Origin: Niabella drilacis
GTDB taxonomy: Bacteria; Bacteroidota; Bacteroidia; Chitinophagales; Chitinophagaceae
DNA length: 64,000 nt
NCBI RefSeq assembly: GCF_900101395.1
Contig: NZ_FMZO01000002.1
Coordinates: 1-64,000 of the forward strand
Direction: 5' to 3'
The translations under genes were made by a program, and so were the position numbers. The notes under the pieces were generated by a model. That model was not told the DNA's origin and searched no databases. It saw only the letters and a list, made by a program, of their open reading frames with translations. Of this stretch, positions 25,528 to 34,205 are shown piece after piece. Position 1 is the first letter of the stretch; each line of letters begins with the position of its first letter.

Positions 25528-26676
25528 TTATAGTGCTTCGAGGTATAGTTGTTTAAAGTTTTCCCTCGAAACCGGTTTGGGGTTATTGGGATGGGCAAAG
25601 TCTGCCAGCGCAAGATCGGCCAGCGTTTCGATATGTGCTTCCCGAACGCCGATAGCCGATAATTTATGTGGGATATGAATGGCGGTATTGAGCTCAAACA
25701 GATAATCCACCACATCCTTACCCGCTGTTCCTGCCAGGTTTAAAGCTCCGGCTATCTTTTTAAATTTCTGTTCCTGTCCTTCAATATTGAAACGCATTCC
25801 GTAGGGCAGGTTTACTGCGTTGGCCAGCCCATGGTGCGTATCCAGCAGGGACGACAGCGGATGCGCCAGTGAGTGCACTACGCCCAATCCCTTCTGAAAG
25901 GCCACGGCGCCCATCAGGGAGGCGATCAGCATTTTACTCCTCGATTCAAGATCCGGTTGGTGCACAGCTGTTGCAATAGATTCACCGATCAGTGAAATGC
26001 CCTGCAGGGCAATGCCATCGCACATGGGATGCTCCATGTTTACCAGGTAGGCTTCCAGGTTATGGGTGAGTGCATCCATACCGGTGGCGGCGGTAATAGC
26101 CGGCGGAATATCCATTGTCAGCAAAGGGTCGGCAAAGACCACCCGGGCCAGCAGCTTGGGCGAGAAGAGGATCTTCTTCTGATGGGTTTCGTCATCGGCA
26201 ATAATGGCGCTGCGGCCCACCTCGCTGCCCGTACCCGCCGTAGTGGGAATGGTAATAAAATGTGGTACATCATTGGTTACATAGATATCACCGCCGATCA
26301 GGTCGTCGTACTTGAACAGGTCTTCGCGGTGATGGATACGCAGTACTATGGCGCGTGCTACATCCAGCGCAGCTCCGCCGCCGATGCCGATAATGGCATC
26401 GCGCTCTGTAGCGTCATATACTTCTGTTCCATTGTATACATCCGATTTTACCGGGTTTTTATGGATGTTGTGAAATACTTCCACCGAGATGCCGCCAGCC
26501 TGAAGGCTTTTCACGATCTTCTTAAAAAAATCCAGCTGTGCAATCACCGGGTCCGTTACGATCAGCGGCCGCGCCAGTGCCTGTTTTTTTAAATAATCGC
26601 CCAGCTCGTTGCTGGCTCCTGCACCAAAGCGGATGGTGGTGGGGAAATTGTATTGATAAATTTTGTCAAATGCCAT
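25528..26676 (-). CDS. Iron-containing alcohol dehydrogenase
   Basis: The 382-residue group III (Fe) alcohol dehydrogenase has a dinucleotide motif GIGGGAALDVARA (residues 97-109), the TTAGTGSE motif (145-152), and four metal ligands Asp201, His205 (GMDALTHNLEAY), His268 and His282. Their spacing equals that of E. coli FucO shifted by five residues. It oxidises an alcohol to an aldehyde with NAD(P). In this cluster it would act on the gamma-glutamylated amino alcohol. It is the first gene after a 253-base gap downstream of the ligase gene, so it may have its own promoter. That gap holds no recognised gene. Confidence 0.93.
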   Translation of the reverse strand: MAFDKIYQYNFPTTIRFGAGASNELGDYLKKQALARPLIVTDPVIAQLDFFKKIVKSLQAGGISVEVFHNIHKNPVKSDVYNGTEVYDATERDAIIGIGGGAALDVARAIVLRIHHREDLFKYDDLIGGDIYVTNDVPHFITIPTTAGTGSEVGRSAIIADDETHQKKILFSPKLLARVVFADPLLTMDIPPAITAATGMDALTHNLEAYLVNMEHPMCDGIALQGISLIGESIATAVHQPDLESRSKMLIASLMGAVAFQKGLGVVHSLAHPLSSLLDTHHGLANAVNLPYGMRFNIEGQEQKFKKIAGALNLAGTAGKDVVDYLFELNTAIHIPHKLSAIGVREAHIETLADLALADFAHPNNPKPVSRENFKQLYLEAL

Positions 26677-26929
26677 TTGGTAAAATTAATTATAAATTAG
26701 TTGTATGATGCGTTAAAAACGATTGTTGATTCATCCGATTATGTATGGGAGATTAATGACGCCTTCGTTATACGGAGGTTTCGTTTGCATAGCAGCATCA
26801 GGCAGACCGTGATAAACAGGCTTATGGCCATCCCCCGATTGGGTGGTGGCTGTTTCAAAAACAGCTTTATAATGCCTTGTCGTTGTGAATTTGTATCGGC
26901 ATCTATTGATTGCTCAATCCCAATATCTT

Positions 26930-28285
26930 TTATATTATCTCAAAATAACGCTTCATTTCCCAGTCGGTCACGGTCTTTAAATGTTGTTTCCATTCCCATT
27001 CGCGGGTGGCCACAAAATGCCCGGTAAATGCTTCGCCGAAGAGTTCCCGGGCTACGGCAGAAGTTTTCATTGCCGCGGTAGCCTGTTCCAGGGTGCGGGG
27101 CAGTACGCCATGCGACTCATCGGTATAACCATTGCCGGTTACGGCATCCTGCAGTTCCAGTTTATGCCGGATGCCATAGAGGCCGGATGCGAGTGCGCCG
27201 GCCATGGCCAGGTAAGGGTTGGCGTCGGCACCGATCACTCTTGTTTCCAGCCGGCAGGCCGTTTCGCTTTGCTGCAATACGCGCAGGGCCACCGTACGGT
27301 TGTCGATCCCCCAGGTAAGGGTCGTGGGCGCCCAGGCACCTTCTACCAGCCGCTTATAGCTGTTGATGGTAGGAGCAAACAGGGGTAAGATCTGTGGCAG
27401 GCAATATAATTGTCCCGCTATATAATGCCGCAGGATGGCGCTCATCTGTTGTTGGTCCCTGCCATTGTAAAATACATTTTTTTTGCCGGCTTTATCCCAC
27501 AGGCTTTGATGCACATGCCCGCCGCAACCCGGAAGCGCTTCATTAATCTTTGCCATAAACGTGGCCATAATGCCGTGCTGATAGGCGATCTCTTTTACCG
27601 CAGTTTTAAAAAGCACCGCACGGTCTGCCGCGGTAAGGATATCGGAATATTCGATGGCAGCTTCGTAAGTGCCCGGCCCGGTTTCGGTATGGATGCCCTC
27701 CAGCGGAATATCAAAATCGCGTAGCTGATCAAACAGCGCGGTAAAAAAACGGTTGTTCAGCGAGCTTCTCAAAATGGAGTAGCCAAACATACCCGGTGTA
27801 AGGGGCGTAAGCTGCTGAAAGCCTTTTTCCGCGGCGGTTTGCGGCGTTTCGGCAAAATTAAACCATTCAAATTCCTGTGCGGCGTAGGGTTTAAATCCCT
27901 GTTGCAAGGCATCATTCAGTACTTTTTTTAAAAGCTGGCGCGGACAAACAGCAGCGGGAGCGCCCTTGCTGTCGGTGATCTCGCCCAGGAAAAAAGGCAG
28001 CCCGTTCTCCCAGGGGATCCTGCGGAAGGTATGGAGGTCGATCCGTGCAGGTGCATCCGGATAGCCCGTGTGCCAGCCGGTATAGCCACAGTTGTTATAG
28101 GATACGTCGCCGGAATCCCAGCCGAAGATCACATCACAAAAAGAGGTTTCTTTTCCTGCAATGCCCAGGAATTTTTTTGCAGAAATATATTTTCCGCGGA
28201 GGATGCCGTCAATATCCACGTAGGCGATCTTTACCTTCCCAGATTCGTGGTTTTTAACATATTGTAAAATGTCTTTTGTAGTCAT
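26930..28285 (-). CDS. Glutamine-synthetase-family ligase (gamma-glutamyl-amine synthetase type)
   Basis: The 451-residue protein has the glutamine synthetase fold: metal-binding Glu residues in AAQEFEWFNF and HTETGPGTYEAAIEYSD, His in GCGGHVHQSLW, the glutamate flap region NSYKRLVEGAWAPTTLTWG, and ADANPYLAMAGALASG. Its length and the WGIDNRTVALRV motif place it with GlnA3/GlnA4/PuuA/IpuC ligases that couple glutamate to an amine using ATP, not with housekeeping GlnA. It overlaps the permease gene by 4 bases (ATGA). Beside an ethanolamine-permease homologue, gamma-glutamylethanolamide synthetase is the most likely activity (inference). Confidence 0.88.
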   Translation of the reverse strand: MTTKDILQYVKNHESGKVKIAYVDIDGILRGKYISAKKFLGIAGKETSFCDVIFGWDSGDVSYNNCGYTGWHTGYPDAPARIDLHTFRRIPWENGLPFFLGEITDSKGAPAAVCPRQLLKKVLNDALQQGFKPYAAQEFEWFNFAETPQTAAEKGFQQLTPLTPGMFGYSILRSSLNNRFFTALFDQLRDFDIPLEGIHTETGPGTYEAAIEYSDILTAADRAVLFKTAVKEIAYQHGIMATFMAKINEALPGCGGHVHQSLWDKAGKKNVFYNGRDQQQMSAILRHYIAGQLYCLPQILPLFAPTINSYKRLVEGAWAPTTLTWGIDNRTVALRVLQQSETACRLETRVIGADANPYLAMAGALASGLYGIRHKLELQDAVTGNGYTDESHGVLPRTLEQATAAMKTSAVARELFGEAFTGHFVATREWEWKQHLKTVTDWEMKRYFEII

Positions 28286-29595
28286 AGCGATTTCTTGTAA
28301 AAAAGGCTGAATAAAATGTAGCTGATGAGCAGCAGGCCAAGGTAAACCAGGGCCAGCCTGAAGTTGTAAATGATCACGGCAATAAAAGAGATGCAGGCCA
28401 GGATCAATGCCACCAATGGAAACAACGGATAAAAAGGCACTTTGAAGGGCCGCTCCAGCGAAGGCTCTTTCCGGCGGAGCCGGATCACGGCGATCATGGA
28501 AATAATATAGAGTGTGAGCGCTCCAAATACGGAAAGGATAATGATCTCACCGGTCTTTCCGGTCAGCAAAGCAATGATGCCTACCACCATGTTTGCAATA
28601 AGCGCATTAGACGGGGTCTGAAACCGGCGGTTTACTTTTCCCAGCCATTGTGGCGCAAAGCGGGCTCTTCCAAATTCGAAGGAAGACCGGCCGGCCGCCA
28701 GGATGATACCATGAAAGGAGGCTACCAGTCCGAAGAGTCCCACGGTGATCAGCATATGGTACAGGAAAGCATTATTGGTCACAATATGCGATAAGGCCAG
28801 CGGCAGCGGAGAATCCGAGGTAGCGCCATCCTTTGTGTATACCACGGCCTCCCAGCCTGCAACGCCTACCGAGCTGATAAAGGTGAGCGCGCAAAGCACC
28901 ACCAGTGTAAAAATGGCCGAACCGAATCCTTTTAAAATGGTGCGCTGCGGATTCCTGGTCTCTTCCGCTACGTTGGCAATACCTTCAATGCCCAGGAAGA
29001 ACCAGATGGCAAAGGGGATGCTGGGGAAGATGCCGGCCCATCCCGCGGGCAATGCATTCTTTTTAAGATGGGCTGCATCAAAATGAGGCAGGGTTATACC
29101 GGCAAACAACAGCAGCTCGCCCACGGCCATAATCGTGATGATGAGCTCAAAAGCCGCAGCGGCCTTTACGCCGGAAATATTGAGCGCGGTAAAAATAATG
29201 TACACCGCAATGGCAATGCCCAGTACGGGTAGCTGGGGAAAGAATAAATTAAAATAGGCGCCAATGGCAAACGCGATCGCCGGCGGGGCAAAAATGAATT
29301 CAATGCTTTGCGCCATGCCTGCCAGAAAAGCCAGGTCTTTTCCAAGGGTACGGTTGGCATAATCAAAGGCCCCTCCGGCCTTGGGAATGGCGCAGGCAAG
29401 CTCTGTATAGCTAAAGGTAAAGGCCACATACATCAGGGCAATGAACAGGGTGGCAATACCCATACCCAGGGTGCCTCCTTTTTCAAGGCCCAGGTTCCAG
29501 CCGAAATACATTCCCGAAATAACATAGCCTACCCCAAGGCCCCACAACATGGTGGCATTAAGCGTTCTTTTTAACTGCTGTGCAGGATTCGTCAT
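28282..29595 (-). CDS. APC-superfamily permease, ethanolamine-permease type
   Basis: The 437-residue membrane protein has about twelve hydrophobic segments. The N-terminus WGLGVGYVISGMYFGWNLGL and the stretch MYVAFTFSYTELACAIPKAG match the ethanolamine permease branch of the APC superfamily as I remember it. WFFLGIEGIANVAEETRNPQ is the usual loop after helix 6. It should import ethanolamine or a close amino alcohol with protons. It is the first gene of the cluster and overlaps the ligase gene by 4 bases, so uptake and gamma-glutamylation are coupled in expression. No clear TAnnTTTG lies upstream, which may mean regulated transcription. Confidence 0.85.
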   Translation of the reverse strand: MTNPAQQLKRTLNATMLWGLGVGYVISGMYFGWNLGLEKGGTLGMGIATLFIALMYVAFTFSYTELACAIPKAGGAFDYANRTLGKDLAFLAGMAQSIEFIFAPPAIAFAIGAYFNLFFPQLPVLGIAIAVYIIFTALNISGVKAAAAFELIITIMAVGELLLFAGITLPHFDAAHLKKNALPAGWAGIFPSIPFAIWFFLGIEGIANVAEETRNPQRTILKGFGSAIFTLVVLCALTFISSVGVAGWEAVVYTKDGATSDSPLPLALSHIVTNNAFLYHMLITVGLFGLVASFHGIILAAGRSSFEFGRARFAPQWLGKVNRRFQTPSNALIANMVVGIIALLTGKTGEIIILSVFGALTLYIISMIAVIRLRRKEPSLERPFKVPFYPLFPLVALILACISFIAVIIYNFRLALVYLGLLLISYILFSLFYKKSL

Positions 29596-29999
29596 ATGCT
29601 TTTGCTAAATAATTGGTTTCAATGAATCGTTATCTTATAAAGATATTGAAGCTGTTGAAACTTTTCAAAAAAACCATGGACCTCTGACTTTCCTGCTCCC
29701 AGGGAGCCTCCGGGCCCCGGGACTGATTTCAGGCAGATCCCATCCATTGCCGGTTCCCGCTGATTTTTTGCAAAGATCTGCGCCTGGAGGGGGCATCCGG
29801 ACAGAGGCGGGGATCCGCTGGTTGAAACGACTTGCCGGTAAAATAAACGATCCTGTTGCTGCAGCGGATTTTTTTGCTCCGCAGGAAAGCCTGTGAGCGG
29901 CCCCCGGAGCAAGCCGGCAAAAGAATTTGCAGATGCTGTCAATTTGGTATACCTTGGCCCGCTTTTGTTTTTCTAAGCGGGTAATAAAAAATAATAGAA
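29596..29999. other. Intergenic region with a hairpin before prmA
   Basis: This 404-base gap separates the permease gene from prmA. No convincing ORF is present. CCCGCTT (29958-29964) and AAGCGGG (29975-29981) form a 7-bp hairpin 18 bases before the prmA start. Just upstream, TTTG (29926-29929) and TACCTTGG (29950-29957) resemble a -33/-7 promoter at 20-base spacing, so the hairpin would be at the extreme 5' end of the prmA mRNA. Confidence 0.4.
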
Positions 30000-30821
30000 A
30001 TGAGCGCCGGCACAACATATACGGAAGTGGTATTTTTGAATACGACTACAGACCTGTCAGCATTACTGATTGCGGCACTTGCTGACAAAGCAGATGGCTT
30101 TGAGGAAGCGGATACCCAATTGAAAGCGTTCTTTAGCCAGGGGCAGATCACAACAGCCGAACTGGATGCGGTTTCCGGTCCGCTGCATATTCATTACGAG
30201 GTTAGCGAGCTGGAATCGCAGAACTGGAACGCCTTGTGGGAGTCCAATTTTGATCCGGTAGTGGTGGATGGCTTTGTGGCGGTGCGGGCGTCCTTTCACC
30301 CGTCTTTTGAAAACGTGGAGCAGGAGATCGTGATCAATCCCAAGATGAGTTTTGGTACCGGGCATCATGCCACTACCTGGATGATGATGCAGCAGATGCG
30401 GGAGGTGGCCTTTTCAGATAAACAGGTTTTTGACTTCGGCACAGGTACCGGCATCCTGTCGATCCTGGCAGAAAAATTGGGAGCCCGGCAGGTACTGGCT
30501 ACCGATATTGATGAGTGGAGTATTCTGAATACGATTGAGAATATCGGGGTGAATCATTGTTCCCGTATTACGGTACAACAGTCGGATAGTGCAGTGCAGG
30601 GAGGTGTTTATGATGTGATCCTTGCCAATATCAACAAGAACGTATTGATGGAAACCATCCCTTCCTTAAAGGAACAGCTGGCTCCCGGCGGGGTGCTTTT
30701 GTTGAGCGGCCTGCTGGCGGCAGATGAGCCCGAAATTGTGAGCCGGGCAGTGGATTCCGGCCTTCGGTTAGATAATAAAGTATTCAGGAACAATTGGTTG
30801 TGTATGAAGTTGGTCCTTTAA
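30000..30821 (+). CDS. prmA: Ribosomal protein L11 methyltransferase (PrmA)
   Basis: The 273-residue protein has the PrmA layout: an N-terminal substrate-recognition domain (TTYTEVVFLNTTTDLSALL), a linker with LESQNWNALWESNFDPVVV, the family motif MSFGTGHHATTWMMM, the AdoMet site VFDFGTGTGILSILAEKLG, and DVILANINKNVL. It trimethylates ribosomal protein L11 using AdoMet. The gene stands alone upstream of plsY in the same orientation, with an 82-base gap. Confidence 0.93.
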   Translation: MSAGTTYTEVVFLNTTTDLSALLIAALADKADGFEEADTQLKAFFSQGQITTAELDAVSGPLHIHYEVSELESQNWNALWESNFDPVVVDGFVAVRASFHPSFENVEQEIVINPKMSFGTGHHATTWMMMQQMREVAFSDKQVFDFGTGTGILSILAEKLGARQVLATDIDEWSILNTIENIGVNHCSRITVQQSDSAVQGGVYDVILANINKNVLMETIPSLKEQLAPGGVLLLSGLLAADEPEIVSRAVDSGLRLDNKVFRNNWLCMKLVL

Positions 30822-30873
30822 AATTTTGTGTACCTGTTAAAGAATTATTAAGCGCCGGTTGGCTTATTATCGC

Positions 30874-30881
30874 TATTTTTG
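30874..30881 (+). promoter_or_regulatory. Promoter -7 element of plsY
   Basis: TATTTTTG (TAnnTTTG) lies 22 bases before ATG 30904. plsY therefore probably has its own promoter besides any read-through from prmA. Confidence 0.5.
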
Positions 30882-30903
30882 TATTTCACTTAGTCCAATA
30901 TAC

Positions 30904-31551
30904 ATGAATTATGTACTACTCTTTTTGGCGGCGTATTGCTTAGGAAGTATTCCTACGGCTGTTTGGGTTAGTAAAGGTTTCTTTGGTATTGACATACGGG
31001 ATTATGGCAGTGGCAATGCCGGTGCCACCAACACCTTCAGGGTCTTAGGGCCCAGGTGGGGATCTTTTGTAATGATCTGCGACTCGCTGAAGGGGTTTCT
31101 TGCCGTAAAACTGGCATTGTTCCTCCCTCAGTTTGCGGATAATGATATCGCTTTTTTAAATATCCAGCTGATCTTCGGGATTGCTGCTGTACTGGGACAT
31201 ATTTTCCCGGTTTGGGCTAACTTCAGGGGAGGAAAGGGGGTTGCTACATTGTTTGGCCTGGTAATCGGTATCAGCCCGTGGACAGCCCTGGCCTGCTCGG
31301 GTATTTTCCTGTTGGTGTTGTACCTGACCCGGTTCGTATCGCTGAGCTCTATACTGGCCAGTCTTGCTTTCCCGGTTTTTATATTGGTTATTTTTAACGT
31401 TGACAATCACTTTTACAGGGTGTTTGCAGTTGCAGTGGCGCTGCTGGTGATCCTGACCCATCAGAAAAATATCGGCCGTATCCTTAAAGGTGCCGAAAAT
31501 AAGGTGCCGATCTTTAAGAACAGGGACCGTCGTAAGCAACGGAACCGGTAG
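30904..31551 (+). CDS. plsY: Glycerol-3-phosphate acyltransferase PlsY
   Basis: The 215-residue membrane protein begins at ATG 30904 directly with its first helix (MNYVLLFLAAYCLGSIPTAV). The three conserved PlsY motifs are visible: GSIPTAVWVSKGFFGIDIR with DYGSGNAGATNTFRVLG, then HIFPVWANFRGGKGVAT. It transfers an acyl group from acyl-phosphate to glycerol-3-phosphate, the first step of phospholipid synthesis at the inner membrane. The partner PlsX is not in the window. The basic tail (KNRDRRKQRNR) is cytoplasmic. Confidence 0.94.
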   Translation: MNYVLLFLAAYCLGSIPTAVWVSKGFFGIDIRDYGSGNAGATNTFRVLGPRWGSFVMICDSLKGFLAVKLALFLPQFADNDIAFLNIQLIFGIAAVLGHIFPVWANFRGGKGVATLFGLVIGISPWTALACSGIFLLVLYLTRFVSLSSILASLAFPVFILVIFNVDNHFYRVFAVAVALLVILTHQKNIGRILKGAENKVPIFKNRDRRKQRNR

Positions 31552-31556
31552 CGGGC

Positions 31557-31737
31557 AACGGTCAGCAATAAGCAGTCAGCAGCCATCGGGCGGGAAGCCG
31601 GAGAACGGGTTGATCGCTTAAATCCTTAAGGAGGATCATCAAACTTCAGAAACTAAAAATCGAAAACCAAATTTCAGGACACTGACAGCTAATAGCCAAC
31701 AACTAATGACTGATCGCTGATAACTAATGGCTGGTTG
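31557..31737. repeat. Degenerate intergenic repeat text
   Basis: The plsY-M48 gap consists largely of short near-repeats such as GTCAGCAATAAGCAGTCAGC and CTAATGACTGATCGCTGATAA, the same word family as in other gaps of this window. There is no ORF. The next gene follows after a TACTTTG motif near 31745. Confidence 0.55.
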
Positions 31738-31789
31738 CTTTCCTACTTTGGTACAAAGATTGTTTATTTAGCAAATTAAAACCTTTACT

Positions 31790-32602
31790 ATGATCAGGAA
31801 CTTATTCATCTTTCTCGTTGCCGTGGCAACCGGGGCGGGATGCTCCACCAATGCCATTACCGGCCGTAGCCAGATGAAATTATTACCGGAATCAGAGCTG
31901 CAGCAAATGGCGGTGTCTGAATACCAGACCTTTCTTTCTTCCAATAAAGTAGTGACCACTTCTAATAATCGCGATGCGGAAATGGTAAACAGGGTGGGGC
32001 AGCGCATCATCAACGCGGTGAATGCGTTCTATAAACAAAATAATTTGACCGCGGATCTGAATGGCTACAAGTGGGAAACCAAACTGGTACAGAGTAATGA
32101 AGCCAATGCCTGGTGTATGCCGGGAGGAAAAATTGTGGTATATACCGGCCTTTTGCCAATTACCCAAAATGAAGCAGCGCTGGCCAATGTAATGGGGCAT
32201 GAAGTAAGCCATGCCTTGTTTGGGCATACCAATGAGCGGATGAGCCAGACCGTTGCAGCGCAGTATGGAACCAATATCCTGGATGCGTTTATGGCCAATA
32301 AAACCTCCAGTGGTATGCGCCAGTTATTTGGTACAGCGGTGGGCCTGGGCTCTCAGGTAGGGATACTGGCCTTTTCGCGGAAGCAGGAACTGGAAGCTGA
32401 TCATTATGGAATGATCTGGGCTGCCATGGCCGGCTATAACCCGCAGGAGGCCATCGGGCTTTGGCAGCGGATGCAGGCCCAGGCGCAGGGGAACCGGCCG
32501 CCGGAATTCCTGAGCACACACCCCGGCCCCGAAAGAAGAATTGAGCAGTTGCAGAAATTCATGCCGGAGGCCATGAAATACTATAAACCAATAGGAAAAT
32601 AA
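31790..32602 (+). CDS. M48-family metallopeptidase lipoprotein
   Basis: The 270-residue protein has an SPII signal (MIRNLFIFLVAVATGAGC, lipid Cys18). The peptidase domain has the zinc motif HEVSHALFGH (His137, Glu138, His141), a third ligand in KQELEADHYG, the upstream NEANAWCMPGGKIVVYTGLL, and the closing FLSTHPGPERRIEQL. This is the Oma1/BepA-LoiP type, which works on outer-membrane protein quality control in the periplasm. There is no TPR domain, so it resembles LoiP more than BepA. It is a single-gene unit. Confidence 0.92.
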   Translation: MIRNLFIFLVAVATGAGCSTNAITGRSQMKLLPESELQQMAVSEYQTFLSSNKVVTTSNNRDAEMVNRVGQRIINAVNAFYKQNNLTADLNGYKWETKLVQSNEANAWCMPGGKIVVYTGLLPITQNEAALANVMGHEVSHALFGHTNERMSQTVAAQYGTNILDAFMANKTSSGMRQLFGTAVGLGSQVGILAFSRKQELEADHYGMIWAAMAGYNPQEAIGLWQRMQAQAQGNRPPEFLSTHPGPERRIEQLQKFMPEAMKYYKPIGK

Positions 32603-32691
32603 TTTATTTATATTTATAATGCATAATATCCTTACTCATAGCTGAGTAGGGGTATTGTGTTGAAAAGCTTGTCCGGGACGCTGATTTTTCG

Positions 32692-32699
32692 TACTTTTG
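32692..32699 (+). promoter_or_regulatory. Promoter of the gene at 32775
   Basis: TACTTTTG (TAnnTTTG) with a TTG at 32669-32671, spaced 20 bases, is the best complete -33/-7 pair in the window. It implies a leader of about 70 bases. Confidence 0.65.
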
Positions 32700-32774
32700 C
32701 ACTTTAATTGATGGATCTTGTTTGCTAATTGAGTATTTAAGTCAGATTTTTTTAATAAACCCCTTCAAGTTCTT

Positions 32775-33218
32775 ATGACTCAAACAGTGTTCGAAAAATT
32801 ACAGTACGCAGAAGAAAAAAATCTCTTAATTCAAGGACTCCCCTCATCCATCGAAAAACAATTCAGTAAGTTATCATTTGCCAAGAACATGACCCCTCTG
32901 TTGAAATCAAGGAAGCTTGATTTTGCATTGGTATTTGCAGTGAATGAAAACCAGCTGAATGGTATTTTGAATGAGGTAATGCCTTCCCTGAAAGAGAACA
33001 CGAAATTTTGGGTGGCTCATCCAAAGTCGACTTCGAAGATCGTTACTGATCTGAACAGGGAGCGTAGCTGGTGCCGACTTACCGATGATGGTTATACCGG
33101 TATGGATAGTGTAGAGCTGGATCATGTGTGGACGGCTACCCGGTTTGAAAAATGTTGTGAAACAGAACGCGGACCCGCGTCTGTAAAAGGAAAAAGAAGG
33201 GAGGCATCACTGGTGTAA
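32775..33218 (+). CDS. Conserved-looking small protein, unknown function
   Basis: The 147-residue soluble protein has an alpha/beta body (LDFALVFAVNENQLNGILNE, TKFWVAHPKSTSKIVTDLNR) and a basic tail (KGKRREASLV). The pattern of a short strand followed by WVAHPK resembles DUF3052-like proteins, but I would not insist. It has no signal peptide. A clear promoter and a very strong terminator show that it is a real, well-expressed single-gene unit. Confidence 0.8.
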   Translation: MTQTVFEKLQYAEEKNLLIQGLPSSIEKQFSKLSFAKNMTPLLKSRKLDFALVFAVNENQLNGILNEVMPSLKENTKFWVAHPKSTSKIVTDLNRERSWCRLTDDGYTGMDSVELDHVWTATRFEKCCETERGPASVKGKRREASLV

Positions 33219-33253
33219 GTTTCAGCGCTGCCAGCCGGCAGCATTCAGAAAGG

Positions 33254-33289
33254 AAAGCCCCGTTCTGCATACGCAGAACGGGGCTTTTT
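33254..33289 (+). terminator. Strong rho-independent terminator
   Basis: Fifteen-pair perfect stem AAAGCCCCGTTCTGC / GCAGAACGGGGCTTT with loop ATAC and a T-run, 36 bases after the stop of the gene at 32775. Confidence 0.92.
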
Positions 33290-33501
33290 GTTGCCCGGGA
33301 GTATCTGATCTTTTGCAGTGCCCGTCCTGACCGGGATCAGGCTCCTGAATGCGGGGGAACCCTATCTTGCAGCCGGATATGGGCTAGCTACAGGTTGTGC
33401 ATTTATCCGGGGGCACCTGTTTACCAACAACTTTACAGTGCGATAACAATACTAAAGGGCTACCTATGCCGGGGCGGCAATTCTTTGCTGCCCCTTGTTG
33501 T

Positions 33502-34005
33502 TTATTTGTACGCCGGTGCAGCCAGTACAAGGGTCCAGTATGCCCCGGAGCGGGCGGCGCCGATTTCAGTAACATTCCGGCTCATTATGTTGCGGCAATG
33601 CTGGGGGCTCTGCAGCCAGCTTTGAATAACCTCGGTGGTGCTTCGCTGCCCCATGGCTATATTTTCTGCTACATAACTCCACCGGTAACCCGAAGCGGCA
33701 ACTCTCTTTTCCGGCATCATCCCGTTGCGGCCGCTATGGCTTAACCGGCCGCGGCGCAGCATATAGTTGCTATGCGCTGCTGCTGTATTTTCCAGCTGGC
33801 CATTCCAGCTTACAGCTTTTACTGGGGGATATTTCCGCCCTCCGCAATTGCATCCCCTGGCGCGGATGGCATTGATCTGCTGCAAAAAGCTCCGGCTGCC
33901 AAAGCCCGTTTCATCATCGGCGGACCGGGGCTGTTTTGAGGAAGAGCAGGCCGTAACACCCAACAGCACAAACAGGAATAAAAAAAAGGATAGGGCACGG
34001 ACCAT
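33502..34005 (-). CDS. CAP-domain (SCP-like) lipoprotein
   Basis: ATG 34005 is chosen because it opens an SPII signal (MVRALSFFLFLFVLLGVTAC). The 167-residue protein then has a CAP domain: INAIRARGCNCGG, NTAAAHSNYMLRRGRLSHSG (CAP1-like with the conserved His), YVAENIAMGQRS and VIQSWLQSPQHCRNIMS, closing with YWTLVLAAP. Bacterial CAP proteins sit at the cell surface; functions are mostly unknown. Extra cysteines (CNC) may form a disulphide. A hairpin GGGGCGGCAA / TTGCTGCCCC at 33473-33496 follows the stop and may end the transcript. Confidence 0.88.
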   Translation of the reverse strand: MVRALSFFLFLFVLLGVTACSSSKQPRSADDETGFGSRSFLQQINAIRARGCNCGGRKYPPVKAVSWNGQLENTAAAHSNYMLRRGRLSHSGRNGMMPEKRVAASGYRWSYVAENIAMGQRSTTEVIQSWLQSPQHCRNIMSRNVTEIGAARSGAYWTLVLAAPAYK

Positions 34006-34205
34006 GATGATACGGATAGGGTTTGGTATACATTGGGCAAACTTTATGCCACAGAATGCAGTCACCAGCTATCGATGGAGATTGAGTTACCCGGTTCCGG
34101 GAGCTGCTCCAATCATTATCCGGACCCGCGGGAAGCCGTGAACGTGAAAGGCGCTGCCCTGAACCGGCAACCGGTTTCATCAGGTATTATAAACAGGGCC
34201 GCCTG

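Noticed and set aside
29619-29942. Minus-strand open frame of 107 codons between the permease and prmA
   Set aside because: Its composition is proline/arginine-rich as expected for GC-rich noncoding DNA, and it has no promoter or family resemblance.
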